This document shows, piece by piece, positions 1 to 5,873 of a stretch of DNA of 6,684 nucleotides. A model generated the notes under the pieces. That model did no database searches. It had not been told where the DNA came from and worked only from the letters and a program-made list of their open reading frames with translations. Position numbers and translations under genes: made by a program. The stretch's first letter is position 1; the number at the start of each line of letters is the position of its first letter. Source of the stretch: an uncultured Porphyromonadaceae bacterium (lineage in GTDB: Bacteria; Bacteroidota; Bacteroidia; Bacteroidales; Paludibacteraceae); NCBI GenBank assembly GCA_937898265.1, contig CALEJM010000228.1:1-6684 (forward strand), read 5' to 3'.

Positions 1-90
1 AAATATTAATTTTTCTCCACATCCAATAATAGTATTTCTATTATCTAAATAAATTAAAGAATAAGGATTTAAAAAAACAGGATATTTAAA
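1..90. other. AT-rich left edge; possible gene fragment plus leader of the Smr gene
   Basis: This stretch has only 15 G/C in 90 bases, far below the genes that follow. It holds no TAnnTTTG promoter; the nearest is TAATTTTT at 7-14, which lacks the final G. It also has no Shine-Dalgarno sequence before the ATG at 91. None of the 15 G/C bases falls at positions 1, 4, 7 and so on, a three-base bias typical of AT-rich coding DNA. Two frames would use those positions as wobble sites. The minus-strand frame is open for all 30 codons and includes the peptide LIYLDNRNTIIGCGEK. The plus frame from base 2 is open for 16 codons and stops at 50-52. I recognise neither product. It may equally be plain AT-rich intergenic DNA. 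Confidence 0.4.
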
Positions 91-1185
91 ATGAAGATGA
101 AAATAGGAGATAAGGTGCGATTCCTCAGCGAAGTGGGTGGTGGAATCGTGAGTGGATTTCAAGGAAAGGACATCGTGGTAGTGCTCGAAGAAGACGGCTT
201 TGAAACCCCCGTGCTCCGTCGCGATGTGGTAGTGGTGGAAGAGACCAACGAGTACAACTTCCCCGTGGCTGCCGCAGGCAAGAGCAAAGAGGTGGATACC
301 ACAGAGGTGGAAGTGTTTGGCAACAGACCTTCCGCCTCTGCGCCTAAAGCACCGGAATATACTTTCAACGAAAAAGACGAAACCCCGGAAGGAGAGTGGC
401 TCAACCTCTTCCTCGGCTTTGTGCCTGTCGACGTCAAGAAGTTGCAGACTTGCGACATGGACGTCTACCTCATCAACGACAGCAACTACTACCTCGACTT
501 CACCCTCGCCTTGGGTGAGACGCAGGCGGTGATGAAGGCACACACCACCATTGAGCCGCAGACCAAACTGCTGATTGACACCATCAAGAAGACCGACCTC
601 AACGCGTGGGAGTGGATACGCTTTCAGGCGCTGCCTTACAAACAACGCGACGGCTACACGATGAAACGTGCCGTCGACGTGTCGCTCAAAATCAATCAGA
701 CCAAGTTCTTCAAGCTCCACGCCTTCAAAGAGAACGACTACTTCGACGACGACGCCTTGCTCTCCACCATCCTCAAAGACGACGAACCCGACCTCTCGCC
801 ACGCTACGAACTCCTGGAGTCGCAGCCACAGGCATTCCGTCAGGCAGTCAAGGAGAAAGAGCAGAAACCGCGTCAGCCGCAGTCGAAATCGTCGAAACCC
901 AACGACGTCATCGAGGTGGACCTCCATATCAACGAGTTGATAGACAACACCCGCGGACTCACCAACACCGAAATGCTGGAATATCAGCTGAAGGCCTATC
1001 GTGAGACCATGGAGAAACATATCAAGCACAAAGGTCAACGCATCGTCTTTATCCACGGCAATGGCGAGGGGGTACTGCGAGCAGCGTTGGAGAAAGACCT
1101 CAAGCGCAACTACCCGACCTGTCGCGTCTTTCCTGCACCGTTCCAGAAATACGGACACGGCGCCAAACTGGTTATCATCGGATAA
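91..1185 (+). CDS. DUF2027 and Smr domain protein
   Basis: The protein has 364 residues and looks cytoplasmic, with no signal peptide or membrane segment. Residues 3-50 form the N-terminal DUF2027-type module (IGDKVRFLSEVGGG, then a Val-rich beta stretch). A low-complexity linker follows at about 51-100. A central beta-rich domain covers about 101-230, and a Gln/Lys/Pro-rich linker covers about 245-272. The Smr domain spans about 274-364, with the DLH motif at 277-279 and HGNGEG at 322-327. Smr domains, known from MutS2 and stand-alone proteins, bind or cut DNA or RNA; the role of the DUF2027 fusion is not established, so substrate and process are open. The start at 91 gives MKMKIGDK; the ATG at 97 gives MKIGDK, which looks more like a typical N-terminus and may be the true start. 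The gene stands alone and converges on rlmN. Confidence 0.9.
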   Translation: MKMKIGDKVRFLSEVGGGIVSGFQGKDIVVVLEEDGFETPVLRRDVVVVEETNEYNFPVAAAGKSKEVDTTEVEVFGNRPSASAPKAPEYTFNEKDETPEGEWLNLFLGFVPVDVKKLQTCDMDVYLINDSNYYLDFTLALGETQAVMKAHTTIEPQTKLLIDTIKKTDLNAWEWIRFQALPYKQRDGYTMKRAVDVSLKINQTKFFKLHAFKENDYFDDDALLSTILKDDEPDLSPRYELLESQPQAFRQAVKEKEQKPRQPQSKSSKPNDVIEVDLHINELIDNTRGLTNTEMLEYQLKAYRETMEKHIKHKGQRIVFIHGNGEGVLRAALEKDLKRNYPTCRVFPAPFQKYGHGAKLVIIG

Positions 1186-1216
1186 ACGGTCATACAATAT
1201 ATAATATATATAACAC

Positions 1217-1244
1217 GAAAGCGCTCCCCGAAGAGAGCGCTTTC
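1217..1244. terminator. Bidirectional intrinsic terminator between the Smr gene and rlmN
   Basis: The perfect 10-bp inverted repeat GAAAGCGCTC (1217-1226) and GAGCGCTTTC (1235-1244) encloses an 8-nt loop. It begins 31 nt after the stop of the Smr gene and lies 24 nt beyond the stop of rlmN on the other strand. On the plus strand the stem is followed by the U-rich CTGTTTGTC. On the minus strand it is followed by GTGTTATATATA, which is AU-rich but has no clean U run. Its position between convergent genes suggests it ends both transcripts, probably better on the plus strand. Confidence 0.8.
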
Positions 1245-1268
1245 TGTTTGTCTATGGCGTAGGGGAGT

Positions 1269-2282
1269 CTAAGCCTCCGTCTCCGACTTGAGCAGACCGC
1301 AGGCGGCAGCGATGTCCTCGCCACGCGAGCGGCGAATGGTGCAGATGATGCCGTTGCGGTTGAGATAGTCGCGGAACTCAATCATCTTCTCCTCCCTCGG
1401 ACTATGCATGTCCATGCCTGGGATAGCGTGCCAGCGGATGAGGTTCACGCGGCAAGGAAGGCGTTTCAGCAGTTGAACCAACTGAGTGGCATGACGTTGC
1501 GTATCGTTGATGCCCTCAAACACGATGTATTCAAACGACAGACGACGCTGGTGTGCGAAGTCGAACTCCTTGACAGCAGAGAGCACGCGTTCCAGCGGGA
1601 AAGCCTTCTGGATAGGCATAATCTCGGCGCGCTCGGCAGCAATCGGGTTGTGGAGACTGATGGCAAGGTGACACTTGCTCTCCTTGAGGAAACGAACCAT
1701 GCCCGGCACGATGCCGACGGTGGAGACGGTGATACGTTTCGGACTCCATGCTGCGCCCCATTCGGAAGTCATCACTTCAATGGCTTTCAGCACGTTGTCG
1801 GTGTTGTCAAACGGTTCGCCCATGCCCATGAACACGATGTTGGTCAGCAGCTTCGCCTCGTCGACCGAGAAAATCTGATTCAGAATCTCAGCCGCCGTGA
1901 GATGTCCGCTCCAACCCTGTTTGCCGGTCATGCAGAACTGACAATTCATCTTGCAGCCCACCTGCGAAGAGACGCAGAGCGTATGGCGATCGTCCTCTGG
2001 GATATAGACCGTTTCTACGGTGCCGTGAGCCGTCTCAAAGAGATACTTGCGCGTGCCGTCGGCAGAGGTTGCCACCGAGAGCGGAGCGCGGCGTCCTGTC
2101 TCAAACTGTTCGTCGAGCGCTGCCCTTGCTGCCTTAGGTAGGTTGGTCATCTCATCAATCGTTGCTGCCCCCTTGGCGTAGAGCCACTGCGCCATCTGCT
2201 GTGCGGCAAACGGCTTGAGACCCACTTGGGTAGCTACCCCCTTGAGTTGGGCGGGAGTCATACCGAGAAGCTGTTGTTTCAT
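1269..2282 (-). CDS. rlmN: 23S rRNA (adenine(2503)-C(2))-methyltransferase RlmN
   Basis: This 337-residue radical SAM enzyme methylates C2 of A2503 in 23S rRNA, and in the known family also A37 of some tRNAs. It uses one SAM as methyl donor and one for radical chemistry. The N-terminal helical RNA-binding part spans about 1-90. The 4Fe-4S cluster motif is CKMNCQFC, with C110, C114 and C117. The SAM-binding GMGEP lies at 153-157, VSTVGI at 186-191 and SLH at 209-211. C328 in DIAAACG matches the cysteine that carries the methyl group in the E. coli enzyme. All catalytic residues I can check are present, and the length is normal for Bacteroidetes. The related resistance enzyme Cfr is less likely given the overall RlmN-like sequence and core-genome setting, though this is a judgement by eye. 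It is a single-gene unit with its own promoter at 2311-2341 and ends with TAG. Confidence 0.97.
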   Translation of the reverse strand: MKQQLLGMTPAQLKGVATQVGLKPFAAQQMAQWLYAKGAATIDEMTNLPKAARAALDEQFETGRRAPLSVATSADGTRKYLFETAHGTVETVYIPEDDRHTLCVSSQVGCKMNCQFCMTGKQGWSGHLTAAEILNQIFSVDEAKLLTNIVFMGMGEPFDNTDNVLKAIEVMTSEWGAAWSPKRITVSTVGIVPGMVRFLKESKCHLAISLHNPIAAERAEIMPIQKAFPLERVLSAVKEFDFAHQRRLSFEYIVFEGINDTQRHATQLVQLLKRLPCRVNLIRWHAIPGMDMHSPREEKMIEFRDYLNRNGIICTIRRSRGEDIAAACGLLKSETEA

Positions 2283-2310
2283 CGTCTGGAGTGTCGTTAG
2301 AAAATCGGTG

Positions 2311-2341
2311 CAAAGATACGAAAAGAAACGCGATTCGTCAA
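2311..2341 (-). promoter_or_regulatory. Promoter of rlmN (Bacteroidetes type)
   Basis: Read on the minus strand, TATCTTTG (2318-2311) matches the Bacteroidetes -7 element TAnnTTTG exactly. TTG (2341-2339) sits 20 nt upstream as the -33 element. Transcription would start near 2304, giving a leader of only about 20 nt before the ATG at 2282. No Shine-Dalgarno sequence is visible in that leader. Confidence 0.75.
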
Positions 2342-2384
2342 CCGTTGCTCCGTTCTTGTCTCGAAAAAATCAATCAGTAGGGGT

Positions 2385-2476
2385 GTCGGAAAAACCATCC
2401 CATCTCGTTGGACTGACCGACGAAGAAAAAGATTTGCCCTACGGCAGATTTGCCCCCTTTTGTTGCCGTCGGAAAA
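2385..2476. repeat. Direct repeat GTCGGAAAA with an intervening CCGAC inverted copy
   Basis: GTCGGAAAA occurs at 2385-2393 and again at 2468-2476. CCGACG at 2417-2422 is complementary to the GTCGG core of the first copy and to CGTCGG (2467-2472) at the second. CCGAC could therefore pair with either copy, but not both. The second copy overlaps the spacer of the HD-gene promoter. This could be an operator or a pair of protein-binding sites. Chance is also possible for repeats this short. Confidence 0.4.
2430..2455. repeat. Tandem direct repeat AGATTTGCCC, 16-bp period
   Basis: AGATTTGCCC is found at 2430-2439 and at 2446-2455, separated by 6 bp. It lies just upstream of the -33 region of the HD-gene promoter. 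ACGGCA (2441-2446), in the spacer, is complementary to TGCCGT (2464-2469). A tandem site at this place would suit an activator or repressor, but no regulator can be named. Confidence 0.4.
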
Positions 2477-2495
2477 GAAAAAAGGAGTATATTTG
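2459..2495 (+). promoter_or_regulatory. Probable promoter of the HD-domain gene
   Basis: TATATTTG (2488-2495) matches the Bacteroidetes -7 consensus TAnnTTTG exactly. Possible -33 elements are TTTG at 2459-2462 (25-nt spacer) or TTG at 2463-2465 (22-nt spacer). Both are longer than the usual 19-20 nt, so the -7 element is convincing and the -33 element is weak. Transcription would start near 2502, leaving a leader of about 45 nt with no Shine-Dalgarno sequence near the ATG. Confidence 0.6.
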
Positions 2496-2546
2496 TCGCC
2501 AAAGCAATCACAGAAAAAATACTGACTGACATCAAAAAAATATCAC

Positions 2547-3149
2547 ATGGATTACAAACAGGAATTTCTTCAGCTACTTCGTTCCACCGGTCGCGAAGAT
2601 ATTGATTATTTGGTGGAAGACTTGGAAGACCTCGGTTTTTTCAAGGCGCCTGCAAGCACACGTTTTCATCTCAACTCAGAAGGTGGCCTGGTCGAACACT
2701 CGGTGAATGTCTGCCATGTTGCGCTCAAACTGCGTGAAACCCTCGTGGCGATGGACGACACCCTCCGCGAGCAACTCCCCGTCGACAGCGTCATCATCGC
2801 CTCGTTGCTCCACGACGTCTGCAAAGCCGACATCTATAAGAGCGTGACCAAGAAGCAGAAAAACGGCTTCGGCGTGTGGACCGACGTGCCTGGCTATGAA
2901 GTTGACTACTCCTCGTTCCCATTGGGTCACGGCGAGAAATCGGTCATCGTGCTGTTGCGTAGCGGCTTCGATCTCACCGACGACGAAATCATGGCCATTC
3001 GTTGGCACATGACCGCCTGGGACCTCCCTTTCCAGTCGCCCGAAGCACGTGGCAACCTCAACATAGCCAAAGAGATATGTCCGCTGCTGAGTCTCATTCA
3101 GGCTGCCGACAACCTTGCTGCCAACCTTATTGAAAGGAATGCGGAATAA
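2547..3149 (+). CDS. HD-domain metal-dependent phosphohydrolase, substrate unknown
   Basis: The protein has 200 residues and looks soluble and cytoplasmic. It carries the residue order expected of an HD-superfamily hydrolase: H51 in GLVEHSVNV, the HD pair H89-D90 in SLLHDVCKAD, H128 in GHGEKS, H154 in IRWHMTAWD and D188 in QAADNLA. These residues bind one or two divalent metals, and the family cleaves phosphate esters of nucleotides or RNA. HD proteins include dNTPases, (p)ppGpp hydrolases, cyclic-nucleotide phosphodiesterases and exoribonucleases. Nothing here selects one of these, and there is no second domain as in YhaM-type nucleases. It has its own promoter and is followed after 26 nt by the likely -7 element region for the next gene, so it may be a single-gene unit or may read through into the RNA-maturation operon. 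No terminator hairpin is visible after its stop. Confidence 0.88.
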   Translation: MDYKQEFLQLLRSTGREDIDYLVEDLEDLGFFKAPASTRFHLNSEGGLVEHSVNVCHVALKLRETLVAMDDTLREQLPVDSVIIASLLHDVCKADIYKSVTKKQKNGFGVWTDVPGYEVDYSSFPLGHGEKSVIVLLRSGFDLTDDEIMAIRWHMTAWDLPFQSPEARGNLNIAKEICPLLSLIQAADNLAANLIERNAE

Positions 3150-3155
3150 AAGGGG

Positions 3156-3183
3156 TTGGGTTCAAGAAAAAATCGTAACTTTG
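3156..3183 (+). promoter_or_regulatory. Promoter of the division and RNA-maturation operon
   Basis: TAACTTTG (3176-3183) matches TAnnTTTG exactly. A TTG at 3156-3158 gives a 17-nt spacer, a little shorter than typical. Transcription would start near 3190, giving a leader of about 19 nt before the ATG at 3209. It lies in the only sizeable gap of the plus-strand run (59 nt), which supports it as the main promoter for the four packed genes that follow. Confidence 0.65.
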
Positions 3184-3208
3184 CAAACTCTAATAAATTG
3201 CGGATATT

Positions 3209-3511
3209 ATGCAATATAAAGCCTATCTTGTAAAGCTGAGGGAACTGTGGTCCAAGCACCGTTTCCTAATCACTTTGGCGGTATTCCTGGTGTTCCTTGC
3301 CTTCTTTGACGAGAGCAGTCTGCTGCGCCGAATCAAGGTGAAGCGCGAGTGTGCCGTGCTGCGTCGTGAGATTGCCGACTATCAGTCGAAATTCGAAGCC
3401 GACAGCATCAGCCTTCACGAGCTGACCTACAACCGCGAGGCATTGGAAAAATATGCGCGAGAGCGTTATCGAATGAAACAACCCGAAGAGGTGGTCTACA
3501 TCATCAAATAG
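3209..3511 (+). CDS. FtsB/DivIC-type septum formation initiator
   Basis: This 100-residue bitopic membrane protein belongs to the FtsB/DivIC family. In known bacteria the family pairs with FtsL through a coiled coil, joins FtsQ/DivIB, and helps activate septal cell-wall synthesis. A short basic cytoplasmic tail (1-17) comes first. One hydrophobic segment follows at about 18-34 (RFLITLAVFLVFLAFF), then a charged, heptad-like region at about 37-75. The family's C-terminal signature is clear: LEKYARERYRMKQPEEVVY at 79-97. The length is normal for the family. FtsL also fits the general architecture, but the C-terminal signature favours FtsB/DivIC. It is probably the first gene of the operon, 27 nt ahead of the pseudouridine synthase, with no Shine-Dalgarno sequence. 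Identity is confident at family level; the choice between the names ftsB and divIC is arbitrary. Confidence 0.88.
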   Translation: MQYKAYLVKLRELWSKHRFLITLAVFLVFLAFFDESSLLRRIKVKRECAVLRREIADYQSKFEADSISLHELTYNREALEKYARERYRMKQPEEVVYIIK

Positions 3512-3538
3512 ACCATCCAATTATCTCTTAATCAATTC

Positions 3539-4432
3539 ATGGTACGACAAAAAGTAGTGCGTGGCAAGAAACCGTTCGCACAATTTTATACAGTGAAACA
3601 CGAAGCCTTGCTGATGGACTATCTGCAAGAGATCTTCCAAGGCAAGAGTCGCAACTCCATCAAGAGCTGGCTCGTTCACCGTCAGGTGGCGGTCAACGGC
3701 TCGTGCACCACAGCCCACGACTTCAAACTCGCCGTTGGCGACGAGATAAAAATCTCTGCCGTTGGCGAAGAGAAGCCAAACCCCAACCAGAAATGCCGCA
3801 TCGTCTACGAAGACAACGACATCATCGTCATCGACAAGCGAGAAGGCGTTCTCTCCATGTCCACCGGCGTGAGCACCGAGATGACCGCCTACAGCATGAT
3901 GAACGCCCACGTTGCCAAGTTCCGTCGCGATGCACGCGTCTTCATCGTCCACCGTCTCGACCGCTCCACCTCCGGACTGATGATGTTTGCCAAGTCGGAA
4001 GAAGTGCAGGAGCACCTCCGCACCATGTGGCAGAGCATCGTCTTGGAGCGCTCCTACGTAGCTGTCGTTGAAGGCTGCGTTGAGCAAGATCATGGCGTGA
4101 TCAAGAGCTACCTCACCGAAGACCCTAAGACCTATCGCATGTACTCGTCGCCCACCGACAACGGCGGCAAACTCGCTGTGACACACTACAAAGTGCTCAA
4201 ACGCGGCGAGCACTACTCGTTGGTTCAACTCGACCTCGAGACCGGACGTAAGAACCAGATTCGCGTTCAGATGTCGTCCATCGGTCACCCCATTGCCGGC
4301 GACAAACGTTACGGCGCCAAGACCAACCCATTGCAACGCGTCTGCCTCCATGCACGCAGTCTCGTCTTCCAACACCCCTCAACTGGCGAGGTGATGAACT
4401 TCAGGACCGACATCCCGAAACCATTCCTCTAA
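3539..4432 (+). CDS. RluA-family pseudouridine synthase with S4 domain
   Basis: The protein has 297 residues and converts specific uridines to pseudouridine in rRNA or tRNA. An S4 RNA-binding domain covers about 22-73 (SRNSIKSWLVHRQVAVNG). The catalytic domain runs from about 87 to the end. The RluA signature HRLDRSTSG lies at 138-146, with catalytic Asp141. The conserved active-site tyrosine is probably Y173 in ERSYVAVVEG. The second family block, TGRKNQIRVQ at 235-244, is followed by GHPIAGDKRYGA. Many RluA/RluC/RluD proteins have His where this one has N239 and Q244, so the target site cannot be borrowed from E. coli. The S4 domain points to an RluC/RluD-like architecture rather than the S4-less RluA. 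The gene starts 27 nt after the division gene and ends 13 nt before the methyltransferase gene, consistent with co-transcription. No Shine-Dalgarno sequence is seen. Confidence 0.93.
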   Translation: MVRQKVVRGKKPFAQFYTVKHEALLMDYLQEIFQGKSRNSIKSWLVHRQVAVNGSCTTAHDFKLAVGDEIKISAVGEEKPNPNQKCRIVYEDNDIIVIDKREGVLSMSTGVSTEMTAYSMMNAHVAKFRRDARVFIVHRLDRSTSGLMMFAKSEEVQEHLRTMWQSIVLERSYVAVVEGCVEQDHGVIKSYLTEDPKTYRMYSSPTDNGGKLAVTHYKVLKRGEHYSLVQLDLETGRKNQIRVQMSSIGHPIAGDKRYGAKTNPLQRVCLHARSLVFQHPSTGEVMNFRTDIPKPFL

Positions 4433-4445
4433 ACCCCAATCCCTT

Positions 4446-5873
4446 ATGGCAAGAAACAAGAAACAACTCCCGATACTCCAAAACATCACCATCGAAGACG
4501 TGGCCAACGAAGGCAAATCGCTGGCACATGTCGACGGCATGGTCGTGTTCACGCAATATGCTGTGCCTGGCGACGTTGTCGACATCCAGGTGACCAAGAA
4601 GAAACACAACTACATGGAAGGACGCGTCGTGGCATTCCACAGCTACTCCGACCAACGTTGCGAACCCTTCTGTCAGCACTACGGCACCTGCGGCGGCTGC
4701 AAATGGCAGATCCTCCCTTACGCAGAGCAAATCAGATACAAGCAGAAACAGATGGAGGCAGCCCTCACCCACGTGGGCAAGGTAGCGCTTCCTGAGATCT
4801 CTCCTATTCTCGGCTCTGCCAAGACCATTGCCTACCGCAACAAGCTGGAGTTCACCTTTTCCAACAAACGCTGGCTCACCCCTCAAGAGATGGAGACCAC
4901 CCCTAAGGACGAGCCTAAGCAGATGAATGGCGTAGGATTCCACATCCCTGGCATGTTCGACAAAGTGCTCGACATAGACTACTGCGCACTGCAAGACGAC
5001 ATCAACAACCGCCTTCGCAACGAGATACGTCGTTACGCCTTGGAACACGGACTCGAGTTCTTCGACCTTCGCAACCAGACGGGATTCCTCCGCACCATGA
5101 TGGTGCGCACCACCTCCACAGGTCAGCTGATGCTCCTCATGGTGTTCTACCAAGACCTCAAGGCAGAGCGCGTTGCCTTGCTCGACCACCTCTTGAAGAC
5201 CTTCCCTGAGATCACCTCGCTGCAGTACGTCATCAACAGCAAATGCAACGACACTATCACCGACCAAGAGGTCATCCTCTACTACGGCACAGAAGCACTG
5301 CTTGAGGAGATGGAAGGACTGAAGTTCAAAATCAGTCCGAAGTCGTTCTACCAGACCAACTCCGAACAAGCCTACGAACTCTATAAAGTAGCCCGCAACT
5401 TTGCCGAACTCACTGGCAACGAGGTGGTCTACGACCTCTATACCGGCACAGGCACCATTGCCAACTTCGTCAGCCGTCAGGCCAAGAAAGTGGTTGGCAT
5501 CGAGTACGTCCCTGAAGCCATCGAAGATGCCAAAATCAACTCACACTTCAACGGCATCAACAACACCGAATTCTTTGCCGGCGACATGAAAGACATCCTC
5601 ACCGACGCCTTCATCGCCAAGCACGGACAACCCGACGTCATCATCACTGACCCACCACGCGCCGGCATGCACACCGACGTCATCAACGTGATACTCAACG
5701 CCCGTCCACGTCGCATCGTCTACGTCAGCTGCAACCCAGTGACCCAAGCGCGTGACCTCGAACTCCTTGACGTGGCCTACCGAGTCGACGCCGTGCAACC
5801 CGTTGATATGTTCCCTCACACCCACCACGTTGAGAATGTGGTGAAGCTGACACTTAGACCAGAAGCAGAATGA
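4446..5873 (+). CDS. rlmD: 23S rRNA (uracil-5-)-methyltransferase, RlmD/RlmCD type
   Basis: This 475-residue enzyme belongs to the TrmA/RumA family, which makes 5-methyluridine. A TRAM RNA-binding domain covers about 7-64. The 4Fe-4S ligands fit C-x5-C-x2-C plus a distant Cys: C76, C82, C85 and C180. The SAM-dependent methyltransferase domain has FYQTN at 301-305, YDLYTGTGTIA at 329-339, acidic E353, DPPRAG at 402-407, catalytic C429 in YVSCNP and E463 in HHVENVV. TRAM plus the cluster excludes classical TrmA and fits RlmD (U1939) or a dual-site RlmCD (U747 and U1939); the sequence alone cannot decide between these. Residues about 140-165, between the cluster region and C180, form a Lys/Glu/Pro-rich insertion-like loop. 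The gene follows the pseudouridine synthase by 13 nt. Its stop codon overlaps the start of cca, so translation of the two is probably coupled. Confidence 0.93.
   Translation: MARNKKQLPILQNITIEDVANEGKSLAHVDGMVVFTQYAVPGDVVDIQVTKKKHNYMEGRVVAFHSYSDQRCEPFCQHYGTCGGCKWQILPYAEQIRYKQKQMEAALTHVGKVALPEISPILGSAKTIAYRNKLEFTFSNKRWLTPQEMETTPKDEPKQMNGVGFHIPGMFDKVLDIDYCALQDDINNRLRNEIRRYALEHGLEFFDLRNQTGFLRTMMVRTTSTGQLMLLMVFYQDLKAERVALLDHLLKTFPEITSLQYVINSKCNDTITDQEVILYYGTEALLEEMEGLKFKISPKSFYQTNSEQAYELYKVARNFAELTGNEVVYDLYTGTGTIANFVSRQAKKVVGIEYVPEAIEDAKINSHFNGINNTEFFAGDMKDILTDAFIAKHGQPDVIITDPPRAGMHTDVINVILNARPRRIVYVSCNPVTQARDLELLDVAYRVDAVQPVDMFPHTHHVENVVKLTLRPEAE

Larger units (their letters stand above)
2283..2546. 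other. Divergent intergenic region between rlmN and the HD gene
   Basis: This is the largest gene-free stretch in the window. The rlmN-proximal side holds a minus-strand promoter and the HD-gene side holds a plus-strand promoter. Between them, at about 2342-2487, lie short direct repeats and mutually exclusive inverted repeats, with several A-runs (2365-2369, 2426-2430, 2473-2482). A 104-codon plus-strand frame covers 2215-2529, but it begins inside antisense rlmN and resembles no protein I know. I see no tRNA or recognised riboswitch. Confidence 0.7.

Noticed and set aside
1191..1216. An alternating TATA-rich stretch as a possible promoter.
   Set aside because: It lies between two convergent gene ends beside a terminator, contains no TAnnTTTG box and has no gene downstream that would use it.
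1404..2141. A 245-codon plus-strand open frame opposite rlmN.
   Set aside because: It is codon-aligned with rlmN, which has every family motif. The antisense product resembles nothing and is explained by rare TTA/CTA/TCA codons in the sense gene.
2215..2529. A 104-codon plus-strand open frame spanning the rlmN start and the intergenic region.
   Set aside because: It begins inside antisense rlmN, overlaps both promoters and the short repeats, and its product is low-complexity and basic with no motif.
2283..2546. A possible small RNA or riboswitch in the largest intergenic gap.
   Set aside because: No known riboswitch core was recognised, and the likely transcript starts leave leaders of only about 20 and 45 nt. 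The hairpin pairings are 5-6 bp and compete with each other.
3521..4375. A 284-codon minus-strand open frame opposite the pseudouridine synthase.
   Set aside because: The sense strand carries HRLDRSTSG and an S4 domain, and the antisense frame is codon-aligned with it. The antisense product has no recognisable motif.
4401..5369. A 322-codon minus-strand open frame opposite rlmD.
   Set aside because: The sense frame encodes intact TRAM, iron-sulfur and SAM motifs. The antisense product is a Val/Leu/His-rich mirror of sense codons.
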